Shown one piece after another: positions 35,596 to 47,509 of a DNA stretch of 64,000 nucleotides. Position numbers and translations under genes: made by a program. This stretch comes from Ctenosaura bakeri (lineage: Eukaryota > Chordata > Lepidosauria > Squamata > Iguanidae): NCBI GenBank assembly GCA_948474755.1, contig CAOLHI010000564.1:682001-746000 (forward strand). Direction: 5' to 3'. A model generated the notes under the pieces. It saw only the letters and a list, made by a program, of their open reading frames with translations, made no database searches and was not told where the DNA came from. Numbering within the stretch: position 1 is the stretch's first letter; each line of letters begins with the position of its first letter.

Positions 35596-35599
35596 TGAC

Positions 35600-35790
35600 A
35601 GTGGTTAGAATGATGGACCTATTGGCCAAGCAAACCTACTGGGTGACCTTGGACAAGTCACACTCTCTCAGCCTGAGAAGAAGGCAACGACAAACTCTCT
35701 CTGAAAAAAACTTGCCAACAAAACCTCATGATAGATTCACCTTAGGGTTGCCATAATCAGAAATGACTTGAAGGCACACACAAACAACAA
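35600..35790 (+). mobile_element. tRNA-derived SINE, full-length type, damaged head
   Basis: It keeps CTACTGGGTGACCTTGG, ACAAGTCACACTCTCTCAGC, the central AACTTGCCAACAAAACC block, and the tail GACTTGAAGGCACAC followed by A/C-rich sequence. The B-box part of the head is lost. Confidence 0.88.
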
Positions 35791-35876
35791 ATCAGAGGAT
35801 CTGTGTGAATGAACCTCCCAGCAGAACACACGTGTTATGTTTACAAACATCTATGTCTGATTTCTGTAAAGAAATT

Positions 35877-36120
35877 TTATGTTATACTCCACGTAATGTT
35901 CACTGTGATTTCTGAACGGTCATAAAGACTATCAGGAATCTTCTCTCCACCTGCCAAAATCCCATCAAAGGACAACCCAGAGATCTCTACATGTGTCCTA
36001 ATCTGACCCTGATTGCTGGCCAAGATCATTGCCAAATTATCCAGCAGGCTCCTGATGCCTTCACAGTTCAAGACAGGGACACACACATTCCTCTTTAAGC
36101 AGTTGCAAGTCAAAACTTGA
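35877..36120 (-). other. Open minus-strand segment of unknown origin
   Basis: Beside a SINE, the minus strand is open for about 80 codons with fairly protein-like content (for example LLDNLAMILASNQGQ), and GCAG|GTGGAG could be a donor near 35959. The possible acceptor (ACTGTGAAG) is weak. It could be an exon, a fragment of an old transposon protein, or chance. Confidence 0.2.
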
Positions 36121-36126
36121 TGCCAT

Positions 36127-36300
36127 TTGTTGTGTGTCTTCAAGTCATTTCTGACTGATGGCAACCAGCACAGAGTTTTCTTGGGCTGACAATGTGTGAT
36201 ATACCCAAGGTCACCCAATGGATTTCCACAGCTAAGTAGGGAACCAACCCTTGGCCTCCAGGTTATAGACCAGTGCTCAAACCACTACACCATGTTGGTG
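36127..36300 (-). mobile_element. tRNA-derived SINE, internally deleted subfamily
   Basis: TTGTTGTGTGTCTTCAAGTC begins the tail in complement. TTTTCTTGGGCTGACAATGT shows the central block missing, and the head ends ACACCATGTTGG. Confidence 0.88.
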
Positions 36301-36519
36301 GCACAAATGAGGGGAGAATTCATGCTTAATTTGCAAAAAAATGTAGGATAGAAGAGTTCTTTAGTTTAAATTTTTAAATTTAAATCCCTAAAAAATATAA
36401 GCAATCTTTCAAGGAATAGAATTGTACAAACACTAAGGTTCAGGGTTTTTTCCTCCATTTTTTTTTTTAAAATCTGTTATATGCTTCCTCCAAACATTTA
36501 AAAAGAAAGCCAAGTTTGT

Positions 36520-36850
36520 CTTGTGACCATAAATGTCGCACTTATTTGCGTTATGCAGCTAATTAATATCTTGGGCTTCCTGTGTGTATATGCATATCAG
36601 TACTGTAAATATAAATGAAAAATAAGTAATAATTTATGAAAACTGATTTGCATTTCCAAATATAAAATGTGCAAAATCTAACTAATTAGCAAGAGTGAAG
36701 GCCAAGGTGTTTCTATAGCAACTATAAAAATGATAGAGAAAATATGTTTTTCTATCAAGCTCATTAATATTTGCATTTCTCCTTGGTTGTGTAGAGGTTT
36801 CCAAAGTCAGAATTTTAAAGACTGCAAAAAAATATTTTTCTTCTGCAATG
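36520..36850. promoter_or_regulatory. Possible conserved noncoding element
   Basis: Repeat-free AT-rich sequence dense in homeodomain- and POU-like words: CAGCTAATTAATATC, GATTTGCATTTCC, CTAACTAATTAGC and TCATTAATATTTGCAT. These motifs are also frequent by chance in AT-rich DNA, so the call is weak. Confidence 0.25.
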
Positions 36851-37280
36851 TAACTGTCAAATAGATTCATCATGGAATACCACTTAATGGCACAGACAGA
36901 CTATGGAGAAATGACAGCTGCATCCCTTTAAAGATACTGGATGGGAAGAGATTTAAGCTGGGCCCAGTGCTTTGGAAAAATGCAACCACTAATACCTTAA
37001 AACCAAGAATGAAAAGAAACAAGGGTAGCTTCTAACGTGTTCTTCCTCAGTTCCTATTGGCTTGGAATGCCTATAACCCCCCCATACTTGCTGGGATAGA
37101 GAAGGACAAATATCAGCCTTGTTCCTGGTATTCCTCTCTCTTGAGTACTTGCCAATGACCTTGCCTAGTTCAACACCACCCCTTTGTAGCTTCAACAAGT
37201 TTCCCCTCCAGATTCCTCTTTCTTCATCTCTAATGAATATATATGCCTTCAGTTTTGAGTCTAAACAGGAGAACCATGTA

Positions 37281-37805
37281 CAGTAGCCCCTCCATGTTTG
37301 TGAGGGTTAGGGGCACAGAACCCTTGCGAAAGTGGAAAAATTATTAATAACTCCCACTGCCGCGATTCCCCTCCAAGGCTCCCTGCTCCCATTCTTTTGC
37401 CTCTGGCCCCAGTGTTTGGGGAGTGAGAGAGAAAAAAACACGGTGAAGGGTTTACCAGTACTTTCCTCTCTCAAAGAGAGAAGAGCACAGTTCTTCCCTT
37501 CTAGTTAGTTCCAGCAGCCATCTTGAAAAGGGAGGGGTAGGAGCAAAGAGAGCACCTGACCAATCAGCAGCTATTACACAGCAGAAAGTGCAGCCACATG
37601 GGAGAGAAGACATGCCTCCAGCAGTGAAAGGGGGACTTTGCTCACCCAAAAAGGAAAAAAAATGTCCATTTTAAACACAAGCCTGGCAAGCCTGGGGTGA
37701 GGAATGCAAGGGAATGGGAGGAGGAAAGTCGCGGGGAAGGCAATCACATGCCTCACCAATAATCAAATCACTAAGGTCAAACCCACAAATGTGGAGGGAG
37801 GACTG
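37281..37805. mobile_element. Tigger-like MITE, copy 2 (TA target site)
   Basis: Left end CAGTAGCCCCTCCATGTTTG and GTTAGGGGCACAGAACCC; right end CCCACAAATGTGGAGGGAG then GACTG. TA flanks both sides (37279-37280 and 37806-37807). At 525 bp it is the longest of the three copies, its extra interior including AATCAGCAGCTATTACACAG. No transposase frame. Confidence 0.85.
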
Positions 37806-37809
37806 TATG

Positions 37810-39780
37810 TATTGGAAATGTATAGAAAAATTCAATTGGGAGAAAAGGAAAAAGACTTAAGGGAAAAGTAAAATTAATACACACAAAGTCTTAGAAAACA
37901 ATTTTATGGTCATGATACAGATGGATGGAGATGCATGTTGGTGGTTCTTCTCTGGTAGACAGAAATGTCATGTGGAGGAGGGCATACCATTATGTGCAGA
38001 CAGGTGGAAGGCTGCTGCCAGTAGTTCTCTTGTCAGCAGTAAACAGAGGAATGCCTTGTTGGAGAATTGCCAGGTTTGGCTTCAGATCCAAACCCACACC
38101 GTTCTCATCAGATGTATCAATCCAAGAGTTTGTTGTTCTCTTGTGAAACTCTGTAGTTCCAGAAATCCTCAGGACTTTGGTACTGAACAATGACACATGT
38201 TATTGCTATAAGATAAACTTTATTTATGGTAATTGATGCACTACATAATCTACGGCATAGAAGCATTCCAGCCCTTTTAGTGATGACATCTAGCATGCTC
38301 TCACAGCCAGTGGTAGATCTAAAAATTAATTGTACCTAGATAATCCATGACCAGCAATCCAAATCCCTATAACTGGCTATGGGGAACCCTGGGTTGAGGT
38401 AAGCCCTAGAGTGAGACCAAAGAAAGATGGACTGCCAAGGGTTACATAGTGCAGAATCAAACATATAAAACCAAAGAATGCAAGTGTGCCCCATCTCCCC
38501 CCACCATACCTGTAAGAATGATGGAAGCAGGTTAGTAACAAAGGAAAAATATATTCCCCTAGTCCATTCTCAGCCTTCCTATCTTGTTCTAGGCTTAAAC
38601 TGCCCAATTAATGCAAAAATATCTAACAAAGTCAGTAAGTCGACATTAACCTTTTCTGTGTCATTGGCCAGGTGCTAGCATTTGGCCAACAAGACTCCAA
38701 AGTCCATCTGGTAATAGAGGCCAAACTAATTACAGTGGTATAGCTAACTCACACACACAGGCTCATCACACTCTTGACAATGAAGTGGGAATTTTAACAA
38801 GAATCATTGGCTGGGCTGAAAAATTCAACATTTTAATGACAAAAGCTTCCGGGTCTTTGGGTTCAGGAGAAGATTCGCTCTAACTAAGATTGCTCTGTTA
38901 GTAAACTAGAGAGTGCTCTCCATCTGTACCACTTACAATTGTATTTTTTATTGACAAACTGTGTCAAATGCTGCAAAATGAATAAAAGGAACAGGACAAG
39001 AGATATACAAACAGCTTTAAAGATGAGAACCTCATACCTTTTCCCAACTAAGAGGCAAAGAACCAAAACAATCTGCTTTTCCTCCTCTGCATCCAGTAAC
39101 CCAACTCAGAAGGAATCCTAGCATCCCTATCATTATTGAAATACAAAATCAATTCCACCAGATTTAATTTCTTTCCAAGACAAGTTTAATCAAAAGCCAA
39201 TATCCAGTTTCTGTAACATTACTTACACAGCAGGCAAAAATTCCACCCCATTAGACCTAAACACTCCCTACGCAACAAAGACTTCTAAAGTACTGCTGTG
39301 TTGACAAAGAATATGCACAAACTCTACTTACAGTTTATGAGCATTAAGTTATAATACCCCATTTGCAGTCACTATAACAATTTAATGCCATTAGAGTAAG
39401 TCTCAACTTTAAATGGCCTTAATGGACCCTATACTGCTTTCTTTTCCAATTACAGACATTGGAGGGGGTCTCACAGACACTGCTGCAACTCAAATATGTA
39501 CACTGGCAACACTAAACTGACTCGTCATCTAGCTGCAAAAGTGTGGATTCTAGCAACCTACCAATGCTACAGATATTTGAATTTTAAAAATACCTCTAGA
39601 GGGGAAAAATAGAGCCTGGGAGGGTGGGAGTGGAGACACACAGAGCTGATCTAACTACTTTGAAAAAGAACAAAGACATCCATACTGTTTCTTTCAAACT
39701 TGTTAACAGTGAATCTCTTGAAATGGTTTATTTTGATAGTTCTTGAATGGTGTTGTCGTACAGCATAATTAAGGCCTACA
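37810..39780. other. Unique sequence, nothing recognised
   Basis: No gene or repeat is supported. Confidence 0.4.
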
Positions 39781-39814
39781 GAACTATTATCCAAACACAA
39801 GTGAATGGCACTCT

Positions 39815-39846
39815 CTAGCTACACTACTGGCTACACTACTGCCTGC
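39815..39846. repeat. Short tandem duplication
   Basis: GCTACACTACT occurs twice with a 13-14 bp period (CTAGCTACACTACTGGCTACACTACTG). Confidence 0.7.
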
Positions 39847-40049
39847 TCTAAACTGCCAGCTTCCCACAGGATGTACTTCGACTGACCAGCTGGTTTCCAA
39901 ATACTGACACCAGGCAGATGGCGTAAAGTCAAGCCTTGGGGGTGAAGTACAAGGGCGAGCTCCACCGAGCAATCAATTAGAAGTAACAACCATTCTCCTC
40001 CTTCACAGAGGAAAGCATCTATTTCCCACCATAACACATTGCCAGCACA

Positions 40050-40235
40050 CTGCTGCTAAGTATTTCGAATGCAATAAAGCTTGTGGGAAGCCAGCTCAAG
40101 TGAAAACTCTATAAATCTGTAGTGCAATGATTAGCCATAAAGAATGCTAATTAAGGAGGGACTGCAGAGTTAATGGACATGGACAAAAGCCTGGCCAAAT
40201 CTTAAAGCTTTGATTTTTGGTATCTAATAAATGGA
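40050..40235. promoter_or_regulatory. Possible conserved noncoding element
   Basis: Unique sequence with GCAATGATTAGCCATAAAG and GAATGCTAATTAAGGAGG, resembling developmental enhancer sequence. Judged on texture only. Confidence 0.25.
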
Positions 40236-40478
40236 AGATTTGGGCCAAATGGGTTCCACATCCCACCCTTCCTTTTTTCATATTTGCTGTTGTGTTCTGA
40301 CATGTGCTTTCATGCACAGTGGTTAGTCAGTGCAAACCTTTGTAGATCACATTTCTTTCACACAGTGTGCTGTATCAACCCATGGATTTAACACATGAAT
40401 CATCTCAGTGCATAAGGACTGTTTTGCAGGAGTAAGAAGATATACTGTATGCTGATCACAAGTACCCAAGTGGAGATG

Positions 40479-40602
40479 CAGGGTGGGCAACTTGTGGTCC
40501 TCCAGATGTTGACTGCCTGCAACACATTTGGCTAGGCTGACTAGGATAGACAAAGGCTGCAATCCAAAAACACCTGAGGTGGTCATAAGTTGCCCACCTC
40601 TA
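40479..40602. mobile_element. hAT-like foldback MITE, nearly complete
   Basis: The left arm CAGGGTGGGCAACTTGTGG and the complement of the right arm (GAGGTGGGCAACTTATGACC) pair. The interior holds CTCCAGATGTTGACTG and TGCAATCCAAAAACACCTGA in inverted order. CAGGG(G)TGGGCAA tips are typical of hAT elements. A clear 8-bp target duplication could not be read. Confidence 0.7.
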
Positions 40603-40609
40603 AATGAAT

Positions 40610-42095
40610 GAAAAAAATGCCTGGAGAAACAATTTAGTGAAATCTTGGACATTTCTACCCCTGGCATATAAACCTCCCACAAGGAAGAAAAGAAGAGGCC
40701 CATTTCTTACTTATCTTTTAATTGTTGCGGTGGTTTTTTTTTTCCATGTTACAGGTAGATACAGGCAGGAGTTTCAGTGCACTGAAAGAGGCTTTATTGA
40801 TAGTTTTCTTTTTCTACACAAACTACGCTATCACCTCAAATAACCACATTTGCAGGTTTTTCAACTGATCAGAAAGCTTGGGTCTCAGACCCAGCAACAA
40901 AGCATTGAGATAAACAGTTAAGCAGATGTGGGGTGGGGTTTAAGTACTAGTGGGAGAAGCAAGGTACCACCTATTCATTTAAGTTGGCAAACATCAGCTG
41001 GAGCTGAAACAAAGGCACAGAAAAGACGTTTGTAAGCAAAATACTAGATCCTTGGAGTAATCCTGTGGAAATAAATTAGGAGTGGTGTCCTGAGGAGACA
41101 TAATTCTGTAGAAACTTACAGTTGTTGCTTCTCTGCTCTAACAGAATGTCCTTGAGAAGCTGCAGTAAACCTCAACCAAAAACTCTCGAAGCAAATAAAA
41201 AAGAACTAGGTCCTTGATTTTAAAGCAAAACATAACATGCAAGTTTTTGAGATATAATTTTTAATTCACAAGAACAGAACCACATCATAGGAGTTTTAAT
41301 TGTGCTTAAGAAAGCACAGTGTGGCTTAGGAACTTGCATGCTCTTTTACCAACCGAACAACTAAACTCCAAATGCACAATAATTCCTACATGAAGTGACA
41401 TGGTCTAATAGAGTACATCACTGTATTTATATCACTTCTCTGTATGCATGTTAAGGTCTCTGAAAAAATAATCTTAGCATTCTACTCAACAAATCATAAA
41501 AGTGATTCTTAAAAATGCTGGGATCCTGATACTAAACATTTGTTTAATTATATCTAGGTTTACCAGAATGAAAACTGGAGACCACTCTGGTATGTTTAAC
41601 AGATGTGTACAAGAGGGAATTTCAGCAGATGTTACTTTTCATGCAACCAAGTAACAAGCAACACCTGCTGAAATACACTCTTCTACACAACCATTAAAAG
41701 TACAGGAGTTGTCTCCAGCTTTCACTCTGGCAACCCTAACTATCATGATTTCTGTTACTGTGCAGGAGTGCCAATTGATACGATCAGCTGGTGCTGTTGG
41801 TTTTATGTTAGGAGCTAAAATTATAACACCATACCACAGGCCAGGACGAAAAGCTACTAGGTTGAGATGGATCTCACTATTTAAAATGTAGGCAGTATCT
41901 TTCAGCGTTGTTCTTGAACACTGATTTAGGCACTGATTTCAGAGACTCAGTCATCCATGCTGAATTACAAAGGTTTAGAATCAAGTGCTGGAATTGTTAA
42001 TGTATGGTACAGGCTTTCCATATAAGTCCTACTCAATTGAAACTAATTTTGAAACAGTTTGCAAAAGAGAACTTTTCAGGAAATCAGGACTTGAG
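40610..42095. other. Unique sequence, nothing recognised
   Basis: No supported gene or repeat. Confidence 0.4.
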
Positions 42096-42099
42096 AATC

Positions 42100-42195
42100 C
42101 TTGGCTACCAGATATTTGGCACTACAACTCCCATTGCCCTTTTTTTTACTGGCCATACTAGATGAGGATTCTGGGGGTTGATATCTTTTGAATGT
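42100..42195. mobile_element. Decayed hAT-like MITE fragment
   Basis: GGCACTACAACTCCCATTG and TTACTGGCCATACTAG are words of the lizard hAT-like foldback family; the tips are not recognisable. Confidence 0.45.
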
Positions 42196-43047
42196 TTTGG
42201 GTATTCAGTTGCAAAATCCTCTGTTTTCTTCTCTGTATAAATGTCAACAGGAGTCATTCTAAAAGCTAGTGTGCCTGATGGCAGGAAATGATGAAATAAG
42301 TACTGTACTGCCACAGAAGATGGCAGTACTTATTGAAAAGGAAGTCAGATTCATGACATATGCTATCAAAGGGCTGCTAGTCCTGATAGTTATAAACAGT
42401 TACATAGTGATACTGCTGGCTGTGAGGCAGCATGCCTCTGAAGACCAGTAGCTGGAGAACACTAGTAGAAGAGCACTCTTGTGTTCCTATCCTGCTTACA
42501 GACTTCCTAAATAAAGCCCACTGGCCACTATGGGAATCAGGATAGTAGATAAGATAGGCCTTTGGTTTCATCCAGCAGGACTCTACTTATCTTGTTAACC
42601 AGCAACAATCTCCTGTTGAGAGTTTTGGCCACTGTTATGCTTTTCAGTTATGATTTAAGTTTTCCCCACATAAACTGACACCTCTTATTTATTGCAACAT
42701 ATTTATCCGTGGTTCTTTATTGTTGGCCTGCTTTTACTTCTTCCTTAACCTTATTAACCCTTGATAGTATTTGACAGCTTAACACCCTCGATTACTCTGC
42801 AACATTCACTATAAGAACTGACATGGAACTAATAGCAGTCTTTTTATTTCCAATCTATGAGGTCACATGAAACTGCCCTTTTCTGAACCCTGCAAGATTT
42901 CCTATAGGCATTTTCTCTTTTTCTCTGAGTTTTCAACTTAATGTGTCTCTACAGGTCTGTCTGGTTGTTAAAAATGGAATCAGATTCCTGCTAACTTTTA
43001 GTTACAGATAATGTACCCCTTGGAATATGAGGGGTAACTTTTCCCAT

Positions 43048-43301
43048 TCAGTAAATGACCCTGGTAATATAATGTGAAACAACTTTTGTGATGTTCTTAC
43101 AGCCCTTTTTTGGAGGAAAAAAGGGGAGGATCTCAGAGAACTTCAGCTTTAAGGTATCTTTGATTTTGCTCAGTTTAAGTGCGAAAATGGAATGGCCATG
43201 GCTCTCCTCTTGAACTGGAATGCTGTGCTTAAGTAAGACATTAAAGCAATTGCACAATAGGTTGATGTCCTCGACTCCATTGTTCAGCACGCATGGGTTG
43301 C
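43048..43301 (-). CDS. Candidate exon, possibly terminal, unidentified gene
   Basis: An acceptor TTCATTGTGTTTAG sits next to 43301 on the minus strand. After two leading bases the frame runs 83 codons to a stop at 43048, starting NPCVLNNGVEDINLLCNCFN and including VQEESHGHSIFALKLSKIK. Codons in the first 60 are balanced (GTG CTG AAC, GTC GAG GAC ATC), whereas the last part is T/A-rich. No good donor is visible, so it would be a last exon, but no AATAAA follows within about 70 bp. No family recognised. It may be chance. Confidence 0.28.
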
Positions 43302-43419
43302 CTAAACACAATGAATTCAGGTCAGTAATTACAGATGATACCCATCATAATGTACCATACAAGCAAAGTAGTTATTTATTCCACATGAGTGACAGGTTCA
43401 GGCCTTCCAACTAAATTGG

Positions 43420-44205
43420 GCATTAAAACGGCACAGAGTTTCTCAGCAATACAAATATGTACAGAGCAGAAAGGATTAGAAAAGCCTTGAGTCATACTCT
43501 GACCACCTTGGAAGAAACAGTTTTCTTCACAGTTAAACTATAAGCACATTCAAGCTTAACTGACAAGAATCAGCCACCAGGATTAAACAATGCACCACTA
43601 TCTGCACGGAATTTATAAGTGAATTTAGTCCATTAACCACTGATTTGAATCAATGGCATGAGCACACATCACTATTTTGGTCTTCTGCTGTAAAACCTTT
43701 TGATTGTGAGTTGAAGTGGAAGTATGCTGATCTGTTGCATCTGCTCACAGCTGATGCTTCAAACAATTAGCTTTCCACAAGCACCATGTTTCAAAAAGAT
43801 ACTGGCCAACTATATGCAAATTCCAGTTTTATGGCCAAAATTCCAGTTCAGTGATTACAGAATTGATTTTTAAAAAGTTAGTGCAGCAGAACTTGCCACT
43901 GTATTCTTTAGTTGACTCATATTGCCCAATAATCTCACCTCCATTCCTTCTTCCATTTTTCCAGAAGAAAATTGACAGTGGCTAATGCATGGCAGTGACC
44001 AATGAGGTAGTACACCAAAACATAAGAAGGGAGGAAGGCATCTTTGTGACAGGCATCTTAAAAAACTGATAAGGAGAGGAATTATGGAAGAAGAGGAATG
44101 CAGAAGAACTGAGGCAGCTCAGTCAGCATCTTAGAGATTCATCAGCATCATGGTGGCCCAGTAGTCTCCTTGCTGTTACACATGATCAGACCTTGGAATA
44201 GTACT
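43420..44205. other. Unique sequence, nothing recognised
   Basis: No supported feature. Confidence 0.4.
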
Positions 44206-44207
44206 TG

Positions 44208-44285
44208 TTTGACATGCTGGCTAGGGGATTCTGGCAGCTGTAATCCAAAAGGACTTCAAGCATTATTCAACAGTGCACAGAGTAC
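44208..44285. mobile_element. Decayed hAT-like MITE fragment
   Basis: ACATGCTGGCTAGGGGATTC and GGCAGCTGTAATCCAAAAGG match the complement arm of the same foldback family. Confidence 0.45.
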
Positions 44286-44289
44286 CTTC

Positions 44290-45345
44290 TAGCCCTTCAC
44301 TGTTAATATATATATATGAAACTATATATTGTAGCTGTTTTCCTCCATACCCATGTGATAATCTTTTGTTGCCCTTACAAATGAGATAAACAAATTAAGA
44401 GTAAGAGGTGCAGAAAGTATGTAGTTACCATCATTTTATCAGAAAGAGTTACAAATATTTCCTGCGCTGCAAGATGACCACACTGGAAAGAAAGAGATGA
44501 TAACCGGATGGACAGAAACATCCCAAGTTAAAAATAATACGTGACTTTCAAATTAAATCAAACAGTTGCTAAATCAAAGTCCTAAAGATTTACAGTTAAG
44601 AAATCCATGGAATGCTATAAAACATGTAGATTGCTAAATAACACTGATTTCGCCTTATTGCTGGCAGTAGCTCCCAATTTCTCACACAAAAGTCCAAATC
44701 TGACCCTTCCATGAAACTTTTGTATTAATAAAAATAGAACAGTTGGGAAATCACGTACATTTCTAGGTTTAAGAAAGAAAAGAAAATCACAAACAACACA
44801 ACAATCCTTTCTCTGCAGTTTAAGTTCTGGATAATCACCGCATGTCAAGACAATTTCAATTTTTTTCTCCTTTATGAGTTGTTTTGACAGCCCTTTTCAA
44901 ATGTTATGTAAAATGCAACCTAAAAGGAAAAGAAAATGCAAGTTCCAAGATGCATTAAGTGGAAAATTCTACCCCTCCCCACCTTAACATCAAGGCAATG
45001 ATGTTAATCTCATCTTCCTTCCCCCACCTTTTCCTTTACTTAAAGAAAATATGGATTCTGGTGCCTATCTTTGACACAACTGCATGCTGAGTGGTATCAG
45101 ATGCTGAAGGCCCATCCCTGAAAGATTAAGGATATGCACAATAAAGAAGAGAGGACTATAATTCTACAAACTAGGGCAGTTATGGAAACAGCCCTTTCTC
45201 TTCGTTCCACCAAACTACAATTCTGAAATTAACAGGAGTCCGGGCATAAAAAGATCATAGCAGTCAGAGTAAGTAGTCCTTCAAGTGCACTAGTCCTGAG
45301 TTATTATCTTGTTCCAACTAGTATGCATTCTATACTAGGGGGGAG
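44290..45345. other. Unique sequence with a weak minus-strand exon candidate
   Basis: A strong minus-strand acceptor (pyrimidine tract ending TTAAACCTAG, near 44765) is followed by an open frame of about 38 codons, but no GT donor fits, so no exon is called. Confidence 0.35.
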
Positions 45346-45354
45346 GCAGTGAAA

Positions 45355-45485
45355 CTATGGTCCTATGGATTTTTTTAACTGAAACTCCCAACATCCTCCT
45401 CATTGGCTTTGCTGTCTGGGGCTGATAAGAGTTGCATACCAAAAAAAAAAAAATCTGAAAGGGCGCAGTTTCTGAAGGGGCACAG
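45355..45485. mobile_element. Decayed hAT-like MITE fragment
   Basis: AACTCCCAACATCCTCCTC, GGCTTTGCTGTCTGGGGC and TGATAAGAGTTGCATACC follow the body of the lizard hAT-like MITE family. An A13 run interrupts it. Confidence 0.5.
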
Positions 45486-45752
45486 TTGTGAACTCATTCT
45501 TCTAATATAGATATTTCTGTAGCTAAAACCACCCGCACACAAAAGACAGAAAGAGGTCAGTGGATAAAAGAAATCCCAAAGTCTGCAAAAGTACCAAAAA
45601 GAGCATTGTGAGGGGGAGGACCAAGGAGGATGGAATCCTAAAACAGCACAAAATTGAGAATGGTCACTGATCACAGAGTGACTGTTAGGAGAGGAGTTAA
45701 AACCAGGGTGAGAATGGAGTATCCTAGAATGGGCCACAGCTGCTGGCACTAA

Positions 45753-46159
45753 GGCCATTTCTGCATGACGAAGCTCTTCTGTGTCATCTCACTGCAGTCC
45801 TGGGTCCAGAAGGGAGCACGTCAGGAACAGTCCCCTCTGCACCCACTTGGTCCATGCAGAAGAGAATGCAATGGTGCCACATCTTCCTTCTGCAGCGCAG
45901 CCGGGCTTTTTCCATTGCTGCGCTATGGAAGGAAGTGTCGCCAATGCGCTTCCACATCTTCTGCATGGCCAGAAGTGACGGGAGCACTGCACGATTGCAG
46001 GCGTGAAACGGATTTTTTCCGTTTTGCAAAAACTGCGCAAGTGTGACATTCCATGACAGGATGGCAGCAGGATGGCAACGACATCATGCGGAAACATGAC
46101 TTGCTGACCGCTGCCATCCTGTGGCAAAAACGCAACAGTGACATCGTGCAGAAAGGGCC
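45753..46159. mobile_element. Harbinger-like MITE, complete (TAA target site)
   Basis: The left tip GGCCATTTCTGCATGACG and the complement of the right tip GGCCCTTTCTGCACGATG agree at 15 of 18 bases. TAA occurs at 45750-45752 and 46160-46162. Inside, ACAGGATGGCAGC and GCTGCCATCCTGT (about 46056-46123) form a perfect 13-bp stem. Several overlapping open frames on both strands reflect CpG-rich palindromic sequence, not a gene. Confidence 0.82.
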
Positions 46160-46164
46160 TAACT

Positions 46165-46785
46165 CTGAACAAGACCTCAGGGGACTTCATTTTGCAACAT
46201 ATTGGGGCAGGTCGCCCTTATCCTTCCCTGTTTCAGTGCCAGAATGACCTTTAGTATGTCCAGTATCAATTGTTGATGTGAAAGAGGGGGGAACTAGTAA
46301 AGAGCCTAAACAGAAACGATACTAGGCACCATATATACTGGGCACCATATATTTTTACCTAGCAGGAAAGCCCCTATACTAGGACCTGAAATGCCTAGGA
46401 AAATAGGGAGAGAAAGAAGAGAGTGAGGGTGATGAAAAAAAAGGAAATTGGCAATTTAGTATGTGGAGCAGATGAACAGCTGGACCGAGAAAGACACAGT
46501 TTAGAGGAAAATAGAATAAATTCTTAATGATTTCAGGAGAAAAGCAGTGAAGAACATCACAGACAGTGGGGGGAGGAAAAGAATTGGTGCAAGAAATTTT
46601 AAGGAAAATTTCATGGGAGGAGGAATTCTTACTGAGGGGACAGCACCTTATTTTGCCCCCACAGGTAAATGCCTGGACATCTCCAGAGGTGGGAGAAGAT
46701 GCGGAAAAGGACTGTTCTGCTGTGATACATGTATTACTGTCTAAGTGAAATTATATTTACTTACATGTTTGAACTATTTGTTTAT
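46165..46785. other. Unique sequence, nothing recognised
   Basis: Purine-rich (46400-46620); no supported gene or repeat. Confidence 0.4.
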
Positions 46786-46789
46786 TCTG

Positions 46790-47505
46790 CTATTGTAATA
46801 TATACTAGCCTTCCATTTTCTGTTATCAGAATTCTATTATTACATTTTATTTATTTACCCGGCATAACCCGCATTTTTATTTTCTTCTTAAGAACTCACC
46901 AAACTGTTTTCTCCAGTACCTGTAACTTTTCCCTATATTCCCAATACAAGCTGTATTCAGAGTTATTTACATTCACAGTTTGGGTTCCTGAGGGAATATA
47001 CTGTCCTCCTTCTTGCTGCTAGGTCCCGTCTCCATAGCAACCAGCCTATTCCAGTACCGTAACTTTTCCCCATATTCCTAAATCCAATCTGTATTCTGAG
47101 TTGTTAACATACAGAGGTTGGGTTCCTGAGGGAATACACTATTCTCCTACTTGCTACTAGGCCTCATCTCCATAGCAACTGGCCATTCCAGTACCTGTAA
47201 CTTATCCCCATATTCCCCAATCCAATCTGTATTCAGAGTTGTTAACATACAGAGAGTTTGGTTTCTGAGAGCATACACTACCTTTCTTCTTGCTGGTAGG
47301 CCTCATCTCCATAGCAACCAGCCTGAGGCCCAAGAGCTCTCTGCTGAGAATTCTAAAGTCCCCTCCCTAAACCACAGAATCTTCACAGCCAGCCAATCAT
47401 ACGAGGTCTTCTTGCCTCACATAGCCAATTGTATGAGGTCTTCGCCTGCCTGATGCAGACAAACAAACTCACTCACAAACTTTGACTTTACTAATAGATA
47501 AACTT
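46790..47505. mobile_element. Unclassified non-autonomous element carrying a 137-bp tandem repeat
   Basis: It begins around TAATATATACTAGCCTTCC, followed by TTTACCCGGCATAACCCGC. It ends around CACAAACTTTGACTTTACTAATAG. ACTAGC plus ACCCGGC near one end and CAAACTTT..ACTAATA near the other recall a repeat type I have seen in several animal genomes but cannot name. Between them lie three tandem units (46913-47325) and a local duplication of ATACGAGGTCTTC / GTATGAGGTCTTC (47400-47442). No target duplication was found. The boundaries are approximate. Confidence 0.45.
46913..47325. repeat. Tandem repeat, three units of about 137 bp
   Basis: Units 46913-47050, 47051-47187 and 47188-47325 each run from CCAGTACC(T)GTAACTT through CTGTATTC.GAGTTGTTAAC and GGTTCCTGAGGGAATA to TCTCCATAGCAACC. 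The middle and third units are closest. Each unit ends with a near match to the RFX-type X-box (CTCCATAGCAAC). Confidence 0.9.
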
Positions 47506-47509
47506 TTAT

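Noticed and set aside
44615..44765. Strong minus-strand acceptor followed by an open segment
   Set aside because: No GT donor fits the frame before it leaves the open region; an isolated acceptor-like tract is common in T-rich introns.
45765..46247. Several overlapping frames up to 133 codons
   Set aside because: Mostly within the Harbinger-like MITE at 45753-46159; no transposase motif, and both strands are open.
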